This document shows, in pieces, positions 1 to 11,099 of a DNA stretch of 64,000 bases. This stretch comes from Cheiracanthium punctorium (Eukaryota; Arthropoda; Arachnida; Araneae; Cheiracanthiidae). A model generated the notes under the pieces. The model saw nothing but the letters and a program-made list of their open reading frames with translations, ran no database searches and was not told the origin of the DNA. Where the stretch lies: contig JAWZYV010013141.1 of the NCBI GenBank assembly GCA_038373885.1, positions 124,001 to 188,000 on the forward strand, read 5' to 3'. The number at the start of each line of letters is the position of its first letter. The stretch's first letter is position 1. Both the position numbers and the translations under genes were made by a program.

Positions 1-360
1 AAGATGAAGCATAGTTAGAATATGCCTAACGAAGATTGTTAAACAGTATGGTAGGCGATTTTTACATACATCTAAATTCTGAAAAGTATTTTGGGGATCA
101 TGAAAGAAAAACGCGGGGCTCTTATGGATTATGATTCACTGAAAAGTAAGAATATACTTAGCAAAGATTGTAAAACAGTTTCATCCGGGAATTTTAATAT
201 AGATTTCTATTCCAAAGAAGAGCGTTTTATGGAATAAGGAAGAAAAAAACAGCACACTCATAAATAATGATACACTTTCCAACTTAATGGAATAAGAAAG
301 AAAATTAGGGACGACGCATGGATTATGATGCGCTTTTAATATGAACTTATTTATTTTAAT
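1..360 (+). repeat. Dispersed ~160-bp repeat family, two degenerate monomers
   Basis: Two diverged units both carry TTAGAATATGCC-like starts, GAAGATTGT(A)AAACAGT and a TGGATTATGAT end. The same family recurs at 13740-14700, 39280-39355 and 40452-41110. No coding potential is visible. Confidence 0.55.
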
Positions 361-459
361 ATATTCTTATTTGCGTTTCACTATACGTATGGTTATACCC
401 TCCATGGATTGCATAGTCCCTAAATAGTAGATAGCTCATGTGTGAAGGTCAACGATTCT

Positions 460-590
460 GACCTACTGCGCGGCTATCGATCTAACAGTCTGGAGTTTGG
501 GGCAGTTTTCTCCACATATAGCGTGAATACGCGTTAGAATCCTTAAAGAGTCTTCCTCCTGAGCAAGGTCGTCAGGACACGGTAAGCAAG
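460..590 (+). repeat. Degraded fragment of the CAA-tailed SINE
   Basis: TCTGGAGTTT and CGTGAATACGCG match the body of the intact SINE copies at 36911 and 58785, with many substitutions. The tRNA-like head and the CAA tail are lost. Confidence 0.45.
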
Positions 591-1700
591 GTAAGCATCG
601 CATCTGGGTGCCATCTTCGAAGGATCGTTTTTTTCGAACTCAAAAACTGAGTAAAACTCTATCTAGAGCATAAAAGGGGCTGCCTTTTTTATGTTTGCAG
701 GGGGGTGCTACGTACCCCAGGGCCGCCCCTGCGACCAAGGCACCCTCCCCGAGGCAGATATCCCTCTTGTAGGTTTGCCTTAACGCAACACACTGTGCGT
801 AACCATCATATCGTTCTAGAATGAAATAAAAATAATCTAATGTGGACACCTCATGACTTTTTTGTATGCCAATTAAATTATGCATATTTTTTATGCACTT
901 CGCTTAAACTTATTTTATTTGAAATTGAGAAGGGATATACCCAGAACATTAACGGATAGCAATTCTCCGTCAAATTTGAGATGTCGGCAACATAGATTCA
1001 GTTTTGGAAATAGATTTTAGCCCCAAATTTGGTCACATCCAACTATTTAGTTAAGCTGATCCCAGACTCACTGATTCAGTGTCTCTGTAACAACTCCGGT
1101 TGAAGCACTCGAAGATAAAACTTCTACCGTCATTAATCCAAAAAGATTAAAAAGTTATAGTCTAAAAACGTAATAAAATCTACAACGTTTGTACGATCAA
1201 CTTGAAATTTTTCATAATTATATATAAAAATATAGAAAACAATCTGCGTTACTTTAAAAATCTGAAAATCCACCTGTTTCCTAATTTTTAAGCGATTTTT
1301 TGCTATTTTCAGCTCCATTCTATTTCCACAATAAAAAAGGTGATCATTTGCGTAACAAAATTAGCTGCAACAATTGACAATGACGTCATATTAAAGTCAT
1401 GGTTTTTAAGGGAAATTTGCTATTCTGGTTCGTTTAAAATAGTTTATCCAGATTACATTGTTCAATTTTTTTTCAATAAATTGATTTCCTCTGGATGAAG
1501 CATTGATATAAGAGAATATGTCCACAGCGAAACGATATTATTCGACTATGAATTCCAGAAGAGCATGAAACTCGATTTCGGCATATAATAAAAATTGAAT
1601 ATGACGTTATTTATTTTAAATGAACGAAGATTGAATATATTGAGTGTAGACATATTTTTGCCAAATTATTTGTCTAGCACCTCGTTGTTATTGCCTCCAC
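590..1700. other. Non-coding repeat fragments
   Basis: 590-760 resembles 54820-54990 read on the minus strand. 836-930 resembles the start of the large composite element at 15302. About 1180-1320 is a decayed relative of the Helitron-type repeat at 1714. I see no gene here. Confidence 0.4.
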
Positions 1701-1713
1701 AACGGGGTTTACC

Positions 1714-2760
1714 TTCTATCTATATCTTATAAATAAAAATGAAATTCTGTTTGTTTGTTTGTTTGTTTGTTTGTTTATTTGTTTGTTTGTGGATTTGAGT
1801 TGTATACAAATCCACAAAAATGGACCTATCAGCCTGAAATTTTGCATAGATATGTAAAATAATATAGAATAAATCATAGTCCACTTTAAAATTTTGAAAG
1901 TCCACCCGTTCCCGGAATTTAAGAGATTTTTTATGTTCTCCACGCAAAAAGCTTTACGTAATTGTAACCCCTGTAGTGAAAAAAGTGTGAAATAAGGATC
2001 GTGGTTGCCATATGTGGCGATTATGCCGAATAAGATGTTTTAAATTCTCAAAGTAAAAATAAAAGAATAATAATGATTTTTTTTGTTAGTTTATATTCGT
2101 AAGGTTATATTTTTTTTAATTATAATATCGTGTGCATGGGAAATCGGAGCAGGAATGAAATGTTTTATACGCAAAACAATAAGAATTGAAGATTTCCGAG
2201 GCTAATATGTTAAAATTTTTTAGTTTGGCGAAAAAATAAAATGGCTCAAATGCCGAGAAAGTGAGTTCTAGCGGTTTGCACAGTTTCCGGCTTGGCGAAT
2301 TTACTGAGAGCTTAAGGAAACGGATTTTTGAAAACAAGTACAAAGGTTTTATTAGAATACAGCGTTAAATTTTAATGATCCCTGCGAAAATAATGCAGTT
2401 ATTAAGGGATTTCAAGCGATCTATCTTCAGCATTCTCGCGATTTTGAGGAGGATTCTAACGCTTGGCGCTATTTATCGTAATTTAATCGTCTGCTATTTG
2501 GGTTATGAATACACCTGCGTATAAGTTTTTGAAATTTTCATTCAGTTGGAATTGTGCATTTTTCAGAGCAGCTTTTCTGCATCTAATGTATTATATCCAG
2601 AAAAAAGGATGTTAGAAATATCAATTTTAATTTTGTTTAATCACACTCATGAATAATGATACACTTTCCAACTTAATGAAAGAAGGAACGAAAATAGGGA
2701 AGACCCATGGATTATAACTCTTTTTATATATAGCACTTTAGTGCGTATTTAAAAATCTGA
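1714..2760 (+). repeat. Helitron-type repeat, copy 1
   Basis: It begins TCTATATCTTATAAATAAAA and runs into a GTTT microsatellite at 1749-1790. The sequence after that is shared with 2838-3600 and, in reverse, with 53035-54165. A TC start followed by TATA-rich sequence is typical of Helitron 5' ends. No 3' hairpin or CTRR end was identified for this copy. Confidence 0.45.
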
Positions 2761-2837
2761 AAGTGTGTCAGATTTTCTATGATTCTAGCGCTTGGCGCAA
2801 TTTAATGAGAGGGTATTTTTAAAAACAAGCGTAGGTT

Positions 2838-3870
2838 ATCTTATAAATAAAAATGAAATTATGTTTGTCAATTTGTTGATTTGGGTAGTATACAATTCCA
2901 CAAAAATGGACCTGTCAGCCTGAAATTTTACACAGATATGTAAAATAATATAGAATAAATGATAGTCCACTTTAAAACTTTGAAACTCCACTTAAAAACG
3001 TTTTCCTCCTGAAGGGTTCCCTTAATTTCCGTTCCCGGAATTTAAGAGATTTTTTATGTTCTCCAAGCAGAAAGCTTTACGTAATATTAACCCCTGTAGT
3101 GAAAAAAGTGTGTGAAATAAGCATCTTGGTTGCCATGTGTGGAGATTTTGCCGAATAAAATGTTTTAAATTCTTAAAGTAAAAATAAAAGAATAATAATG
3201 ATTTTTTTAGTTTATTTTTTTGGTTATTTTTTTAATTATAATATCGTGTGCGCATAAGAAATGAGAGCAGGAATGAAATGTTTTATACGCAAAACAATGA
3301 GGATCGAAGATATCCGAGACTAATATGTAATTTTTTTTAGTTTGGCGAAAAATAAAATGGCTGATGGGCCGATTTTTAGAGTGTGAGTTCTAGCGGTTTG
3401 CACAGTTTTAGGCTTTTTGGCTCAATTTACTGAGAGCTTAAGGGAATAGCATTTTTGAAAACAAGTGTATAGGTTTTCTTAGAATACAGCATTAAATTTT
3501 AACTATCCGTGCAGAAATAATGCAGTTATTAGGACATTTCAAGCGATGTAGCTTCAGAATTCTCGCCAATTGAGTACATTGATTTAACTTGGGGGAAATC
3601 CGCCAAATTTCAGAAAATTGAAATCTCCGCATTTAGTACATCGAGGTAACGATGAATAAAACATGTTATAGTTGATAATTTAAAAAATGCGGCTGTATTA
3701 AGGGATTCCACTTTTCAAATAAATGCCTGGCGGTCGAACCATTTCCCATTTTGATTGCTGCTAAGTCAATGCTTCGAATGATTCCCTGAAAAAACTCTTG
3801 CAAAATGGCGTATGCTGGCACTTTGGCGAGGCTTAGATTTGAAACTGGATTTTACTTGAGACTGGTATAT
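2838..3870 (+). repeat. Helitron-type repeat, copy 2
   Basis: It is closely similar to 1714-2450 and continues to about 3830. The 3560-3830 part is present in inverted orientation at 53040-53330. It lacks coding potential and may be continuous with the non-autonomous Helitron that follows. Confidence 0.45.
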
Positions 3871-3879
3871 ACGTATAAT

Positions 3880-4941
3880 AAGACTGGTTATAGATAAAAA
3901 TGAATGTTGGTATGTGTGTAGGAGGTTGAAAAACTCCAGCACCGTTTCACCGATCACCATGAAATTTGGTTCACCTAAGTCTTTTATCATGGAGAAGGTT
4001 TTTATGCTATCCGTTTTCCTCTAACTTTTCACTAGGTGGCGCAGCAGAACGTCGAATTCTATTCCGTTTAGCCGTTTGCTATGCGAATATGGTCCAACAA
4101 ATTTCGATGAAATTTGGTACACGCGAATATTAGAACACGGAGAATATTTTTCACTATCCGTTTGCTGTAACTTACCGCTAAATAGCGCTGCAACGCATCA
4201 ACTTCTATACCGTTCGACTGATCGGCATAAAATTTTTTATACTTACACATTTGAGAACGAAGAATATATTCTAACTGCATTACTTTTGATGTTACTCACC
4301 ACTAGATGGCACTGCAATGCATTATTATTTTAACTCGCCACTAGATGACGCTGCAGCAGGCCAAATTTTTGACCATTTAAACGGTGGCTATGAAAATCAG
4401 TATACATAGCTATTTGAACAATGAGAATATTTTGGCGTTATACATTTTGCTATAACTCGCCACATGACGGCGCTGTAGCAAATCATTACTTTAATTAACC
4501 ACTAGATGGCCCTGCAGTGTATCACTTCTTGACTGTGCGAATAATCGCTATGAAAATAGGTATACATGGATATTTGAACACGGGGAAGAGTTTGGCACGA
4601 TCCATTTTCCTATAACTTGACACTAGATGTCGCGTCAACACATGAACTTCAAGACTATTCAGCCGATCGTCATGAAAATTCGTATACATCGATATCTGAA
4701 TGCGAAGAATATTTTTGCCGTATCCGTTTTGCTAAAACTCGCCACTAGATTGTGCTACGCCGCATCGCCTTCTGCACCGTAAAAACGATTGCCTTGAAAT
4801 TCAGTATGCATGATTATTGAACACAATATAACGCGATATCCATTTTGCTATATCTCTTTATTACAATAAATAGTAATCACAACAAATATTAATATCAAAA
4901 AGTCCATTCATTCCCGTGCGAAGAACGGGTACTTCAGCTAG
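3880..4941 (+). mobile_element. Non-autonomous Helitron with internal tandem repeats
   Basis: The 3' end is canonical: a CCCGT...ACGGG hairpin at 4913-4929, then TACTTCAG and CTAG at 4938-4941, followed by T. The 5' edge near 3880 (GGTTATAGATAAAAATGAAT) is approximate. The interior is a series of diverged repeats, each with CGATC-x-ATGAAAAT, a GAATATTTT stretch, TAACTCGCCACTAGATGGCGCTGCAG-like DNA (e.g. 4030, 4303, 4340, 4462, 4500, 4742) and a short AT-rich link. There is no transposase. Confidence 0.65.
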
Positions 4942-5099
4942 TAGTAAATAAAAACAAAAACAAAAGATAAAAAATCTGGCAGATCTGAAAGTTATATGAT
5001 TTTTTATGTTAGCCTGTGTGCTGTTTCATTTAGCTTTTTAGCACTTGAGTGTTATTAATTTCAAACAACGATTTTTGTTTACTCAAGAAACAGCGTTTC

Positions 5100-6062
5100 A
5101 CTTTTTAAGGGTTACCAGATAGTGGAGAGAGATAGCAAAGTAAAATGTCAAATGTCGCAAAGATTTGCCATTTTATTTCAATTAATCACCCAGTTTATCG
5201 CCAAAAAAATTCACCAAACTGAACTCAGCTTGGCGATGCCTTCAATTTTGATAAATGTTGGCGATATTCGGACACCACCCAAAAAATGAGGGGCCAAGGA
5301 TTTTTAATGCATTGCAGATGTGAGCAAATCTTAATGTAATAAAAGTATTTTGTTTGACCCAGTAAATAAACTACTCATGCGAATACAATCAAAATAGAAG
5401 ATGCTCAGTTAGAAGTTACAACAGACTTAAATAAAAATTTCAACGTTCCAAGGTTAATCATTTTGAGTAACGCGAGGTATATTTGTACTTACATGAGTCA
5501 TTCTCAAAAAAATTTGCAATTTCGATGTTCAATGCGTACTTAAAAAAATTGTCTTTTTCTTCAACCTCTGCTTATTATCAGGCATAAAACTAGATCTAAT
5601 AAAATAAAAGAATAAAATTCAGTACAATCGAACATCGAAATTCATAGACTTTTCTCATTGTAAATAACAAAATTTATTTTTTCTCTTTAATAAAAAGATG
5701 AAAAGTGTCGTCCCTGTAAATAAACTATCCAGTCGATTGGAACCAAAAGAGGAGGTGCACAACTAGATGTTACAGCAATCCTAAATTTAAATTTCAACTT
5801 TCTACGACCAATAGTTTTTAAGATATGAGAATTACACACTTACGTACAGACGTCAGGGAAAATATGGTCAAAATGGATAGTACATGCTTTATATGAACAT
5901 GCATACATGCGTGCTTTATATGAACATGCATACATGTGTCGCAAAAACTTTTCAAAGTAAATTTAGAGGTATTGTCAAAATCGGTTTTTTTCTTCAAAAT
6001 CAGGTTACCGAAATTTTTCACGATCACATTACTTCCTTATATTTTGTACAAGGAAGTAAAAA
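5100..6062 (+). repeat. Composite GGCGA/175-bp element, degraded copy
   Basis: 5150-5270 holds GGCGAT-type palindromes. 5340-5480 and 5710-5850 are two units of the CCTGTAAATAAACTATCCAG-type repeat. A short ACGT-like stretch and CAGACG precede the tail, which ends in the hairpin ACTTCCTT (6031-6038) / AAGGAAGT (6050-6057). The order matches the copies at 15302-17193 and 61020-63305. Confidence 0.5.
5885..5938 (+). repeat. 27-bp tandem duplication
   Basis: Two nearly identical 27-bp units starting TGCTTTATATGAACATGC lie inside the tail of the preceding element. Confidence 0.6.
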
Positions 6063-6293
6063 AAAAAAAGAGAGAGAGATAAAATAACCAGTCTAGTGCT
6101 TGAAAACATAATTTGGCAGGTAACGAGTATCTTAAATGTCCCACGATATTTGAATAAATACTAATTAAACATTGGCACTAACATTGTAGCAACATGAATA
6201 ACTAAACATTGTAACAAACCACGCGGGGCCAAGCTGCCTAACAGTTCCTTCTCGACCATGGACTTAGGGGCTGCGGAAGCATATATGCTTCAG

Positions 6294-6368
6294 CCAGCTT
6301 GCAAAAGCTTACAGCATTTTATGCTGCCAGCTTGCAAAAGCTTACAGCATTTTATGCTGCCAGCTTCA
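6294..6368 (+). repeat. 33-bp tandem repeat
   Basis: Units starting CCAGCTTGCAAAAGCTTACA begin at 6294, 6327 and 6360 (third partial). The period is a multiple of three, so the frame stays open, but there is no sign of a gene around it. Confidence 0.65.
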
Positions 6369-6575
6369 AAATATTATTTCGATCACTGGTACATGGAAAT
6401 GAGAACTGTGTACAATATTATTAAATATGCTTCAATTTAGATTCTTTATTTTATGATTTACTCGTTTTATTGTTTTTAAATTCTTGTTCAAAACCATTTG
6501 TAATGTTTATCCAAGTGCTCACCAGCATGAACAAATTTCGTGCAGAAGAATACAGGTTACATTACTTTTTTGCAG

Positions 6576-6623
6576 GGAGAGCTAACGAAAAAAGGCACCA
6601 TTGTGTACTACAAACGTCTTTCA
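6576..6623 (+). CDS. Gene A exon 4
   Basis: It follows TTTTTTGCAG and ends TCA|GTAAGT. Sixteen codons read GELTKKGTIVYYKRLS. It is the same length as gene B exon 4, with 8 of 16 residues identical. Confidence 0.75.
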
Positions 6624-9600
6624 GTAAGTTGCTTATTTTTATCACCGGAAAAAAGCACAATTTGAATAGATCTTTTTTTTTAAACTACTTTATGACAGTG
6701 CACGTTTTCGGCTCATCGAACCCTTGGAACTATAAAGATTTTTTTAAGAACTCCATCCCACCCTTATATATCAACACCTGATTTTACATAAAATACTACC
6801 AACAACTTATCTGTGAACTGTAATCATTTAAGGTGTATTAATATCTTAATTACTTAAAGTTCATAGATAAGCTGTTGGTAGCATTTTATGTAAAATCAGT
6901 TTTAAATTAGTTAAAATGTTTTGTATTTTTATTAAAACTTTTTATTTTTTAACAAACGTAAAATTAATATAATTTACTCATCTTTGACTTGGGGCTCTAG
7001 GTATTACCTAACCTTGCATTATATTGAGTTACTGGGATGGGCTTCCAATTTTGTACACAAACTGATGAAATCTAGTTCCGTAGATGTTATCTGAAGTCGA
7101 GGACGCTGTAACGTCGCACTGAAGTCACATTGTCACGCATAAGTTCCAGTGTGCATTCACTGTGATGTCACGTTGTGATGTTGAGGACATTCGATAGTCA
7201 AAGGCGACTCATTTGCGACGTCACAGTGACTTCATATTTAGGGCGCATTTCATACTCTGCTCGTAATTTTTTTCCATATTTCGTTTCGCTGCGTCACACG
7301 TTGGAAAATGTGTTTAATTTAAATACGCGGTTCCCGAATAACACTAAAATGTTTTCTATGCAAGAAACTTCTGGGTGTTCTGCAACAAAAAATTTACGGG
7401 CTTCTCTTATTTAATAGGATGCTATGTCGATAAGTCATTCCCTTTTGTAAGATTTTTCCAATGAATTTGAAAAATGTTATGATTTTGTTTTGACATTGAT
7501 CTGTCTATACGCCCATTCAACCTCTAATTGCCGTAAATACGTATCGATCGCTACGAAGTTTTTATATCCTTTTATGTACCTTATTGGAGCTTGTAGGCAT
7601 GTAGCACTTATATACTTTTACAGGAACACACACACATATATATGCAGGGCAGTGGCGTAGCCAAGGGGGGATAGGGGCGTCATAACCCCCATAAGTAATT
7701 TTTTGCCATACGAAATGTATATTCTTTATCACACTCACGTATACATATATGTGAATTGCAGCAGTCATAATCCCCCACCCCATGAAAATTTTCTGGCTAC
7801 GCCACTGATGCAGGGTGATTGCTAATTCATGTACAAACTCAGGCGACTGGTACAGGACACTGTAACAATCACATTTGTGCAGGAATGTATGGTTAAAAGT
7901 GAAGCGCCGAATCACAAACACAGGAAACAAAAAATGCAGGAGACGGAGGAGAAATGGAGTTAGTAGTTGCTTCCATCTCCGGTAGATAGCCACTCGGCGT
8001 TGATTTGGGGAAGAGTGGCCATTCTCGCTTCAGTTTTCGGCCATTCACCATTAGAAACCACAAGTGGTTTCAACATGATGGTGCCCCAGCCCACTTCACC
8101 CTAGATGGCCGTCAGTACTTGTATGCGACATTTGGCATGGGATGGATTGGAGGTGCTGGATCTATATATTGGTCACCCCGTCTCCCAATTTGACGCCCCT
8201 CAATTTCATTTTATGGAAACATTTGTAGAATGATGTTTATGCCACACCAGTAGACTCCAGTATGCCACTCCAGTAGACTCCAGTATGCCACTCCAATAGA
8301 TCTTGTTGCTCGAGTATCCGTAGCTGCTGCACGTGTGCGTGGAATTCCTGCTATCTTTGTAAGTGTTCCTCAAACGCTGTCAAGCATATATCAATGCTAA
8401 TGGACGCAATTTTGAACACTTATAAATTAATTTCCGCTTCTGAACGAGGTTATGAAAATAAAACACTTCCCCTACCATTTATTCTTTCCTGTGCCTGCGC
8501 TTTGGCGCTTTACTTTTGACCATAATTTGTTCTTTCCTGTGTTTGTGTCTCGAAGCTTCATTTTTGACCATACATTCCTATATAAAATGCGATTCTTACA
8601 ATGTTCTGAAATAGCCCTTTGAGTTTGTACCATGAATTAGCAGTCACCCTGTATATATATATATATATGTGTGTGTGTGTATATATGTAGGTATGTATGT
8701 GTGGTAGGTATGTAGGTATGTATGAATGTGGCGCGATATGAGCCGAGTCGCTGCGCTAGGCAAGGCGGGCGTCAAGTACACTCCTGTCCTCTGGAATGAT
8801 GATGTTGAGTCCCGGTATACTCGGGCTGAACTTAGCTGTTGGCGCAGAAAAGAAATAAGGCTGCTTTCACATCTTTTAATCAAATATTTCATTTACAGGT
8901 TTTTGTGGTAGTTGCGGCCACGACAAAATGTCTCTCCGGCTGTGTCGGCCTTTTTATTAACTCTTTGAGGTCTTGTCCCGTGACTTTGCAACTCGCAATG
9001 ATTGGACAAGCCCACATCTGGGTCGCAGGAAAGTTTTGATTCAAAGGTGCCAGTCCAACTAAACAGCGGGGACTGACCACAAAATTAGAGAGAAACTGCT
9101 AGGGACTGTGTCGTAGTTGCGGTTTTCGAGAGCGAATTTCTTTTGTCCTTTAACTACGCAGTTTGAAAACGTTTCAGAAATTTGGAATTTCAACAGGCTT
9201 TTGATTTAGTATGTTATATATATATGTGTGTGTGTGTGTGTGTTCCCACAAAAAAAATAGTTTTCTAGGGTCTTGTAAAATTAAAAACAATGCAGGAATG
9301 GCAGCAAAAATAGGAGCTATAAAGTTATTATCGCAAGATTATATCAGTAAAGTTTTTTTTTTTTCAACGGGCGAGCACTTTACGATGAGGCACTGTCCAC
9401 TACAACTGCCCGAAAGTACTGTGGCCATTTTATTATGGGGAGCACCCAGTGGGCGGCCAGCATTACCCCCTACGAAGGGCCGGACAAGTTAAGATCCATG
9501 GCCAAGCAGGGATTCGGACCCGGACCCAGAGCTCTTAAGCAACTATACCACCTGGGCGGCAGATTTGTAAAGCACAAGAAACGGATTAAGCTGTCAGAAA

Positions 9601-10994
9601 CTACAACATTGATATTACTCTAGCTTGCTCAACTCTAAATACCTTAATAATTGTCCACTATAACATTGATGACAGTGACTAACGTTTATTATCGTACCAT
9701 TACAGGATGAATGCTACGATGCTGTTAACGAAGACTGTGACAGTATGAAAGAAATGGTGGTAAGTTCTTGAGTTCCCTGTCGTCAAACTAACATTTGAAA
9801 AAAAAATTACAAGACATCAATCAGTTCAAACGCATTGTTTATGAAATGGTTTTCGTAATAAATATATTACCTTACACTTACCGCGCTATCGTGAATAATA
9901 GAAGCAAGTAAAAAATATATAAAGATCTGAACATCTTTCAGTTTTTATCCATTCTCCCCTTTGTTTTATTCGATTGCTCGATTCTGTCTTACAAAAAGGC
10001 ATATGATAAACATTTGAATTAATGTTGAGCACGGAACAAGCATGAACCTGTGCGACATTTTTAGTTCGAATTGTCACAGGAATAAGCGTTTCAGAAGAAT
10101 GTTTATATTTCTAATATCTCTATTTGAACTTTAACTTTTTGAGGCTTCACGTACTATTGTGTTCACATATTTATTTTTTACTTATTAACTGTAAAATAAA
10201 TTTTCAGTAAAAGCTATTATGTTTTTTTTTTTTTTTTTCTTGTTTCATCTCTCTCTTTTTTTCAGCACTAGAATCCTATTTCGTTCCCACATGTCAACAT
10301 ATATATGTGGACGATTTCTGAGTATACGTTTTTTGTGAACCAATTTCTGTCGACACGTTTACGTATCAATTTTCAGTAGGGTTTCCAGGTAGCGCGCTTG
10401 GGGGGGGGGGGGGAGGGAGAATAAAATGTTGAAAGTCGCCAAGGTTTGCTATTTTTTATGATTTATCCTCAAGTTAGCGAGAAAAAATAAGTCCCCAAAG
10501 CTGAACCTCGCTTGGCGATACCTTCCAAATTTGGCTAGAAACTGACAAACGAAACTGACAAACGAAAGTGTCAAGAAAGGGTCTCTAGATCTGTGGCACG
10601 CGATGAACGTTTCGATCGTCCGCCATCTTGCTGTTAGGTAAGTCGATCGATGGCAACGGCTGCCCTTTTTTCAGCATTGGGAAAGGGTTGCGCCTCAAAG
10701 GGTTAATCAAAAAATAACTAGTGTGGTCACTGAACATTTTTTAAGTTTGTGCTCTGTTTTATATGGCGATGATCGCGTAAGATAAAAGTTACATAATACA
10801 GAAGATTTACCGAAGTAAAACGACATCTTTCTTTTGTCCGTGCGGCTTTAGAATTCGAATCTTTAATCCTGATGTCCAACAAATTAACATACTCAATTGA
10901 ACATATATTTCAGGTGAAACTACATGCGTTAAATGCGAAGAAAACGGCTGATGGAGAATGTTTCTTCGACGATAGCTATAGAACTATATTTTAA
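6576..10994 (+). CDS. Gene A: 3' half of a paralogue of gene B (exons 4-6 visible)
   Basis: Three exons, 6576-6623, 9706-9759 and 10914-10994, join in one phase-0 frame and match gene B exons 4-6. Exons 4 and 5 have identical lengths to gene B (48 and 54 nt); the terminal exon is 81 versus 90 nt. Conserved features are YY-RLS at the end of exon 4, two Cys in exon 5 and ECFFDDxY in exon 6. The stop at 10992-10994 is followed by overlapping AATAAA signals. Exons 1-3 were not found in 1-6575 and probably lie upstream, so the start given is not the gene start. All donors, acceptors and frames are intact, so I read it as a functional diverged paralogue. Function unknown. Confidence 0.72.
6778..6899. 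mobile_element. Foldback/MITE-like inverted repeat in gene A intron 4
   Basis: About 42-bp arms starting CTGATTTTACATAAAATACT and ending with its near-exact reverse complement flank a ~37-bp centre. It is too short to encode anything. No clear target duplication is visible. Confidence 0.55.
7650..7807. mobile_element. hAT-type MITE with perfect 8-bp target duplication
   Basis: 158 bp with CAGTGGCGTAGCCA and TGGCTACGCCACTG ends. It is flanked by identical ATGCAGGG at 7642-7649 and 7808-7815. Eight-base duplications and CAGTGG ends fit the hAT superfamily. Confidence 0.8.
8235..8300 (+). repeat. 23-bp tandem repeat
   Basis: About 2.5 units of TATGCCACTCCAGTAGACTC-type sequence lie inside the mariner-like relic. 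Confidence 0.55.
8652..8730. repeat. TA/TG/TAGG microsatellite
   Basis: A TATA run, a TGTG run and TAGGTATG tetramers follow the right end of the mariner-like element. Confidence 0.7.
8731..9430. other. Intron 4 of gene A, no recognised feature
   Basis: Moderate-GC sequence without a supported gene. A TA/TG microsatellite lies at 9216-9242. Confidence 0.4.
9437..9563 (-). repeat. tRNA-derived SINE, minus strand
   Basis: Read on the minus strand from 9563, it has CCCAGGTGGTATAGTTGC (box A-like) and GGTCCGAATCC at 9520-9510, close to the box B consensus GGTTCGANTCC. The tRNA-like head is followed by an unrelated body. It lies about 140 bp upstream of gene A exon 5. Confidence 0.5.
9706..9759 (+). 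CDS. Gene A exon 5
   Basis: The acceptor CATTACAG and donor GTG|GTAAGT frame 18 codons, DECYDAVNEDCDSMKEMV. It has the same length, phase, Cys spacing and terminal Val as gene B exon 5. Confidence 0.8.
9770..10330. other. Gene A intron 5, AT-rich
   Basis: No feature beyond a poly(T) run near 10220-10240. Confidence 0.4.
10330..10560 (+). repeat. Start fragment of the dispersed repeat family
   Basis: A G-run followed by AGAATAAAATGTTGAAAGTC and CGCCAAGG matches 39100-39160 and 13600-13640. It then gives GGCGATACCTTCCAAATTTG, as at 13720. Confidence 0.45.
10914..10994 (+). CDS. Gene A exon 6: terminal coding exon
   Basis: The acceptor is ATATTTCAG. Twenty-seven codons including TAA encode a basic start (VKLHALNAKK), then ECFFDDSYRTIF. 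The protein ends three residues sooner than in gene B. Confidence 0.8.
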   Translation: MKLHALNAKKTADGECFFDDSYRTIF

Positions 10995-11049
10995 AGGACG
11001 CCAAAGGATTTAAACTATTCTTCAGTCAGTAATGGAATGTAAAATTTTC

Positions 11050-11059
11050 AATAAATAAA
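11050..11059 (+). terminator. Poly(A) signal of gene A
   Basis: Two overlapping AATAAA hexamers lie about 55 nt after the gene A stop codon. Confidence 0.6.
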
Positions 11060-11099
11060 ATCCTTATATTTGCAAGTGCTTTTATAATTTCTCACTTCA

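Larger units (their letters stand above)
7645..8651 (+). mobile_element. Tc1/mariner-like element relic
   Basis: Terminal inverted repeats start CAGGGTGATTGCTAATTCAT and end with the complement at 8651, followed by TATA. 8005-8193 encodes a remnant of the catalytic C-terminal half of a DDE transposase: WFQHDGAPAHFTL, then WSPRLPI where related proteins have WPPRSPDL, so the following acidic residue is lost. The N-terminal half is deleted. A hAT-type MITE interrupts the left TIR. Confidence 0.6.

Noticed and set aside
1749..1790. CRISPR-like or telomere-like array
   Set aside because: Simple GTTT microsatellite without spacers; the setting is eukaryotic.
1..6575. Gene A exons 1-3
   Set aside because: I looked for sequences like gene B exon 3 (FEFDLELEHL, DDFWMD) and for a signal-peptide exon and found only repeats; they are presumed to lie outside the window.
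8644..9080. Short ORFs on both strands downstream of the mariner-like relic
   Set aside because: They overlap microsatellite and unique sequence, with no shared motif or splice context.
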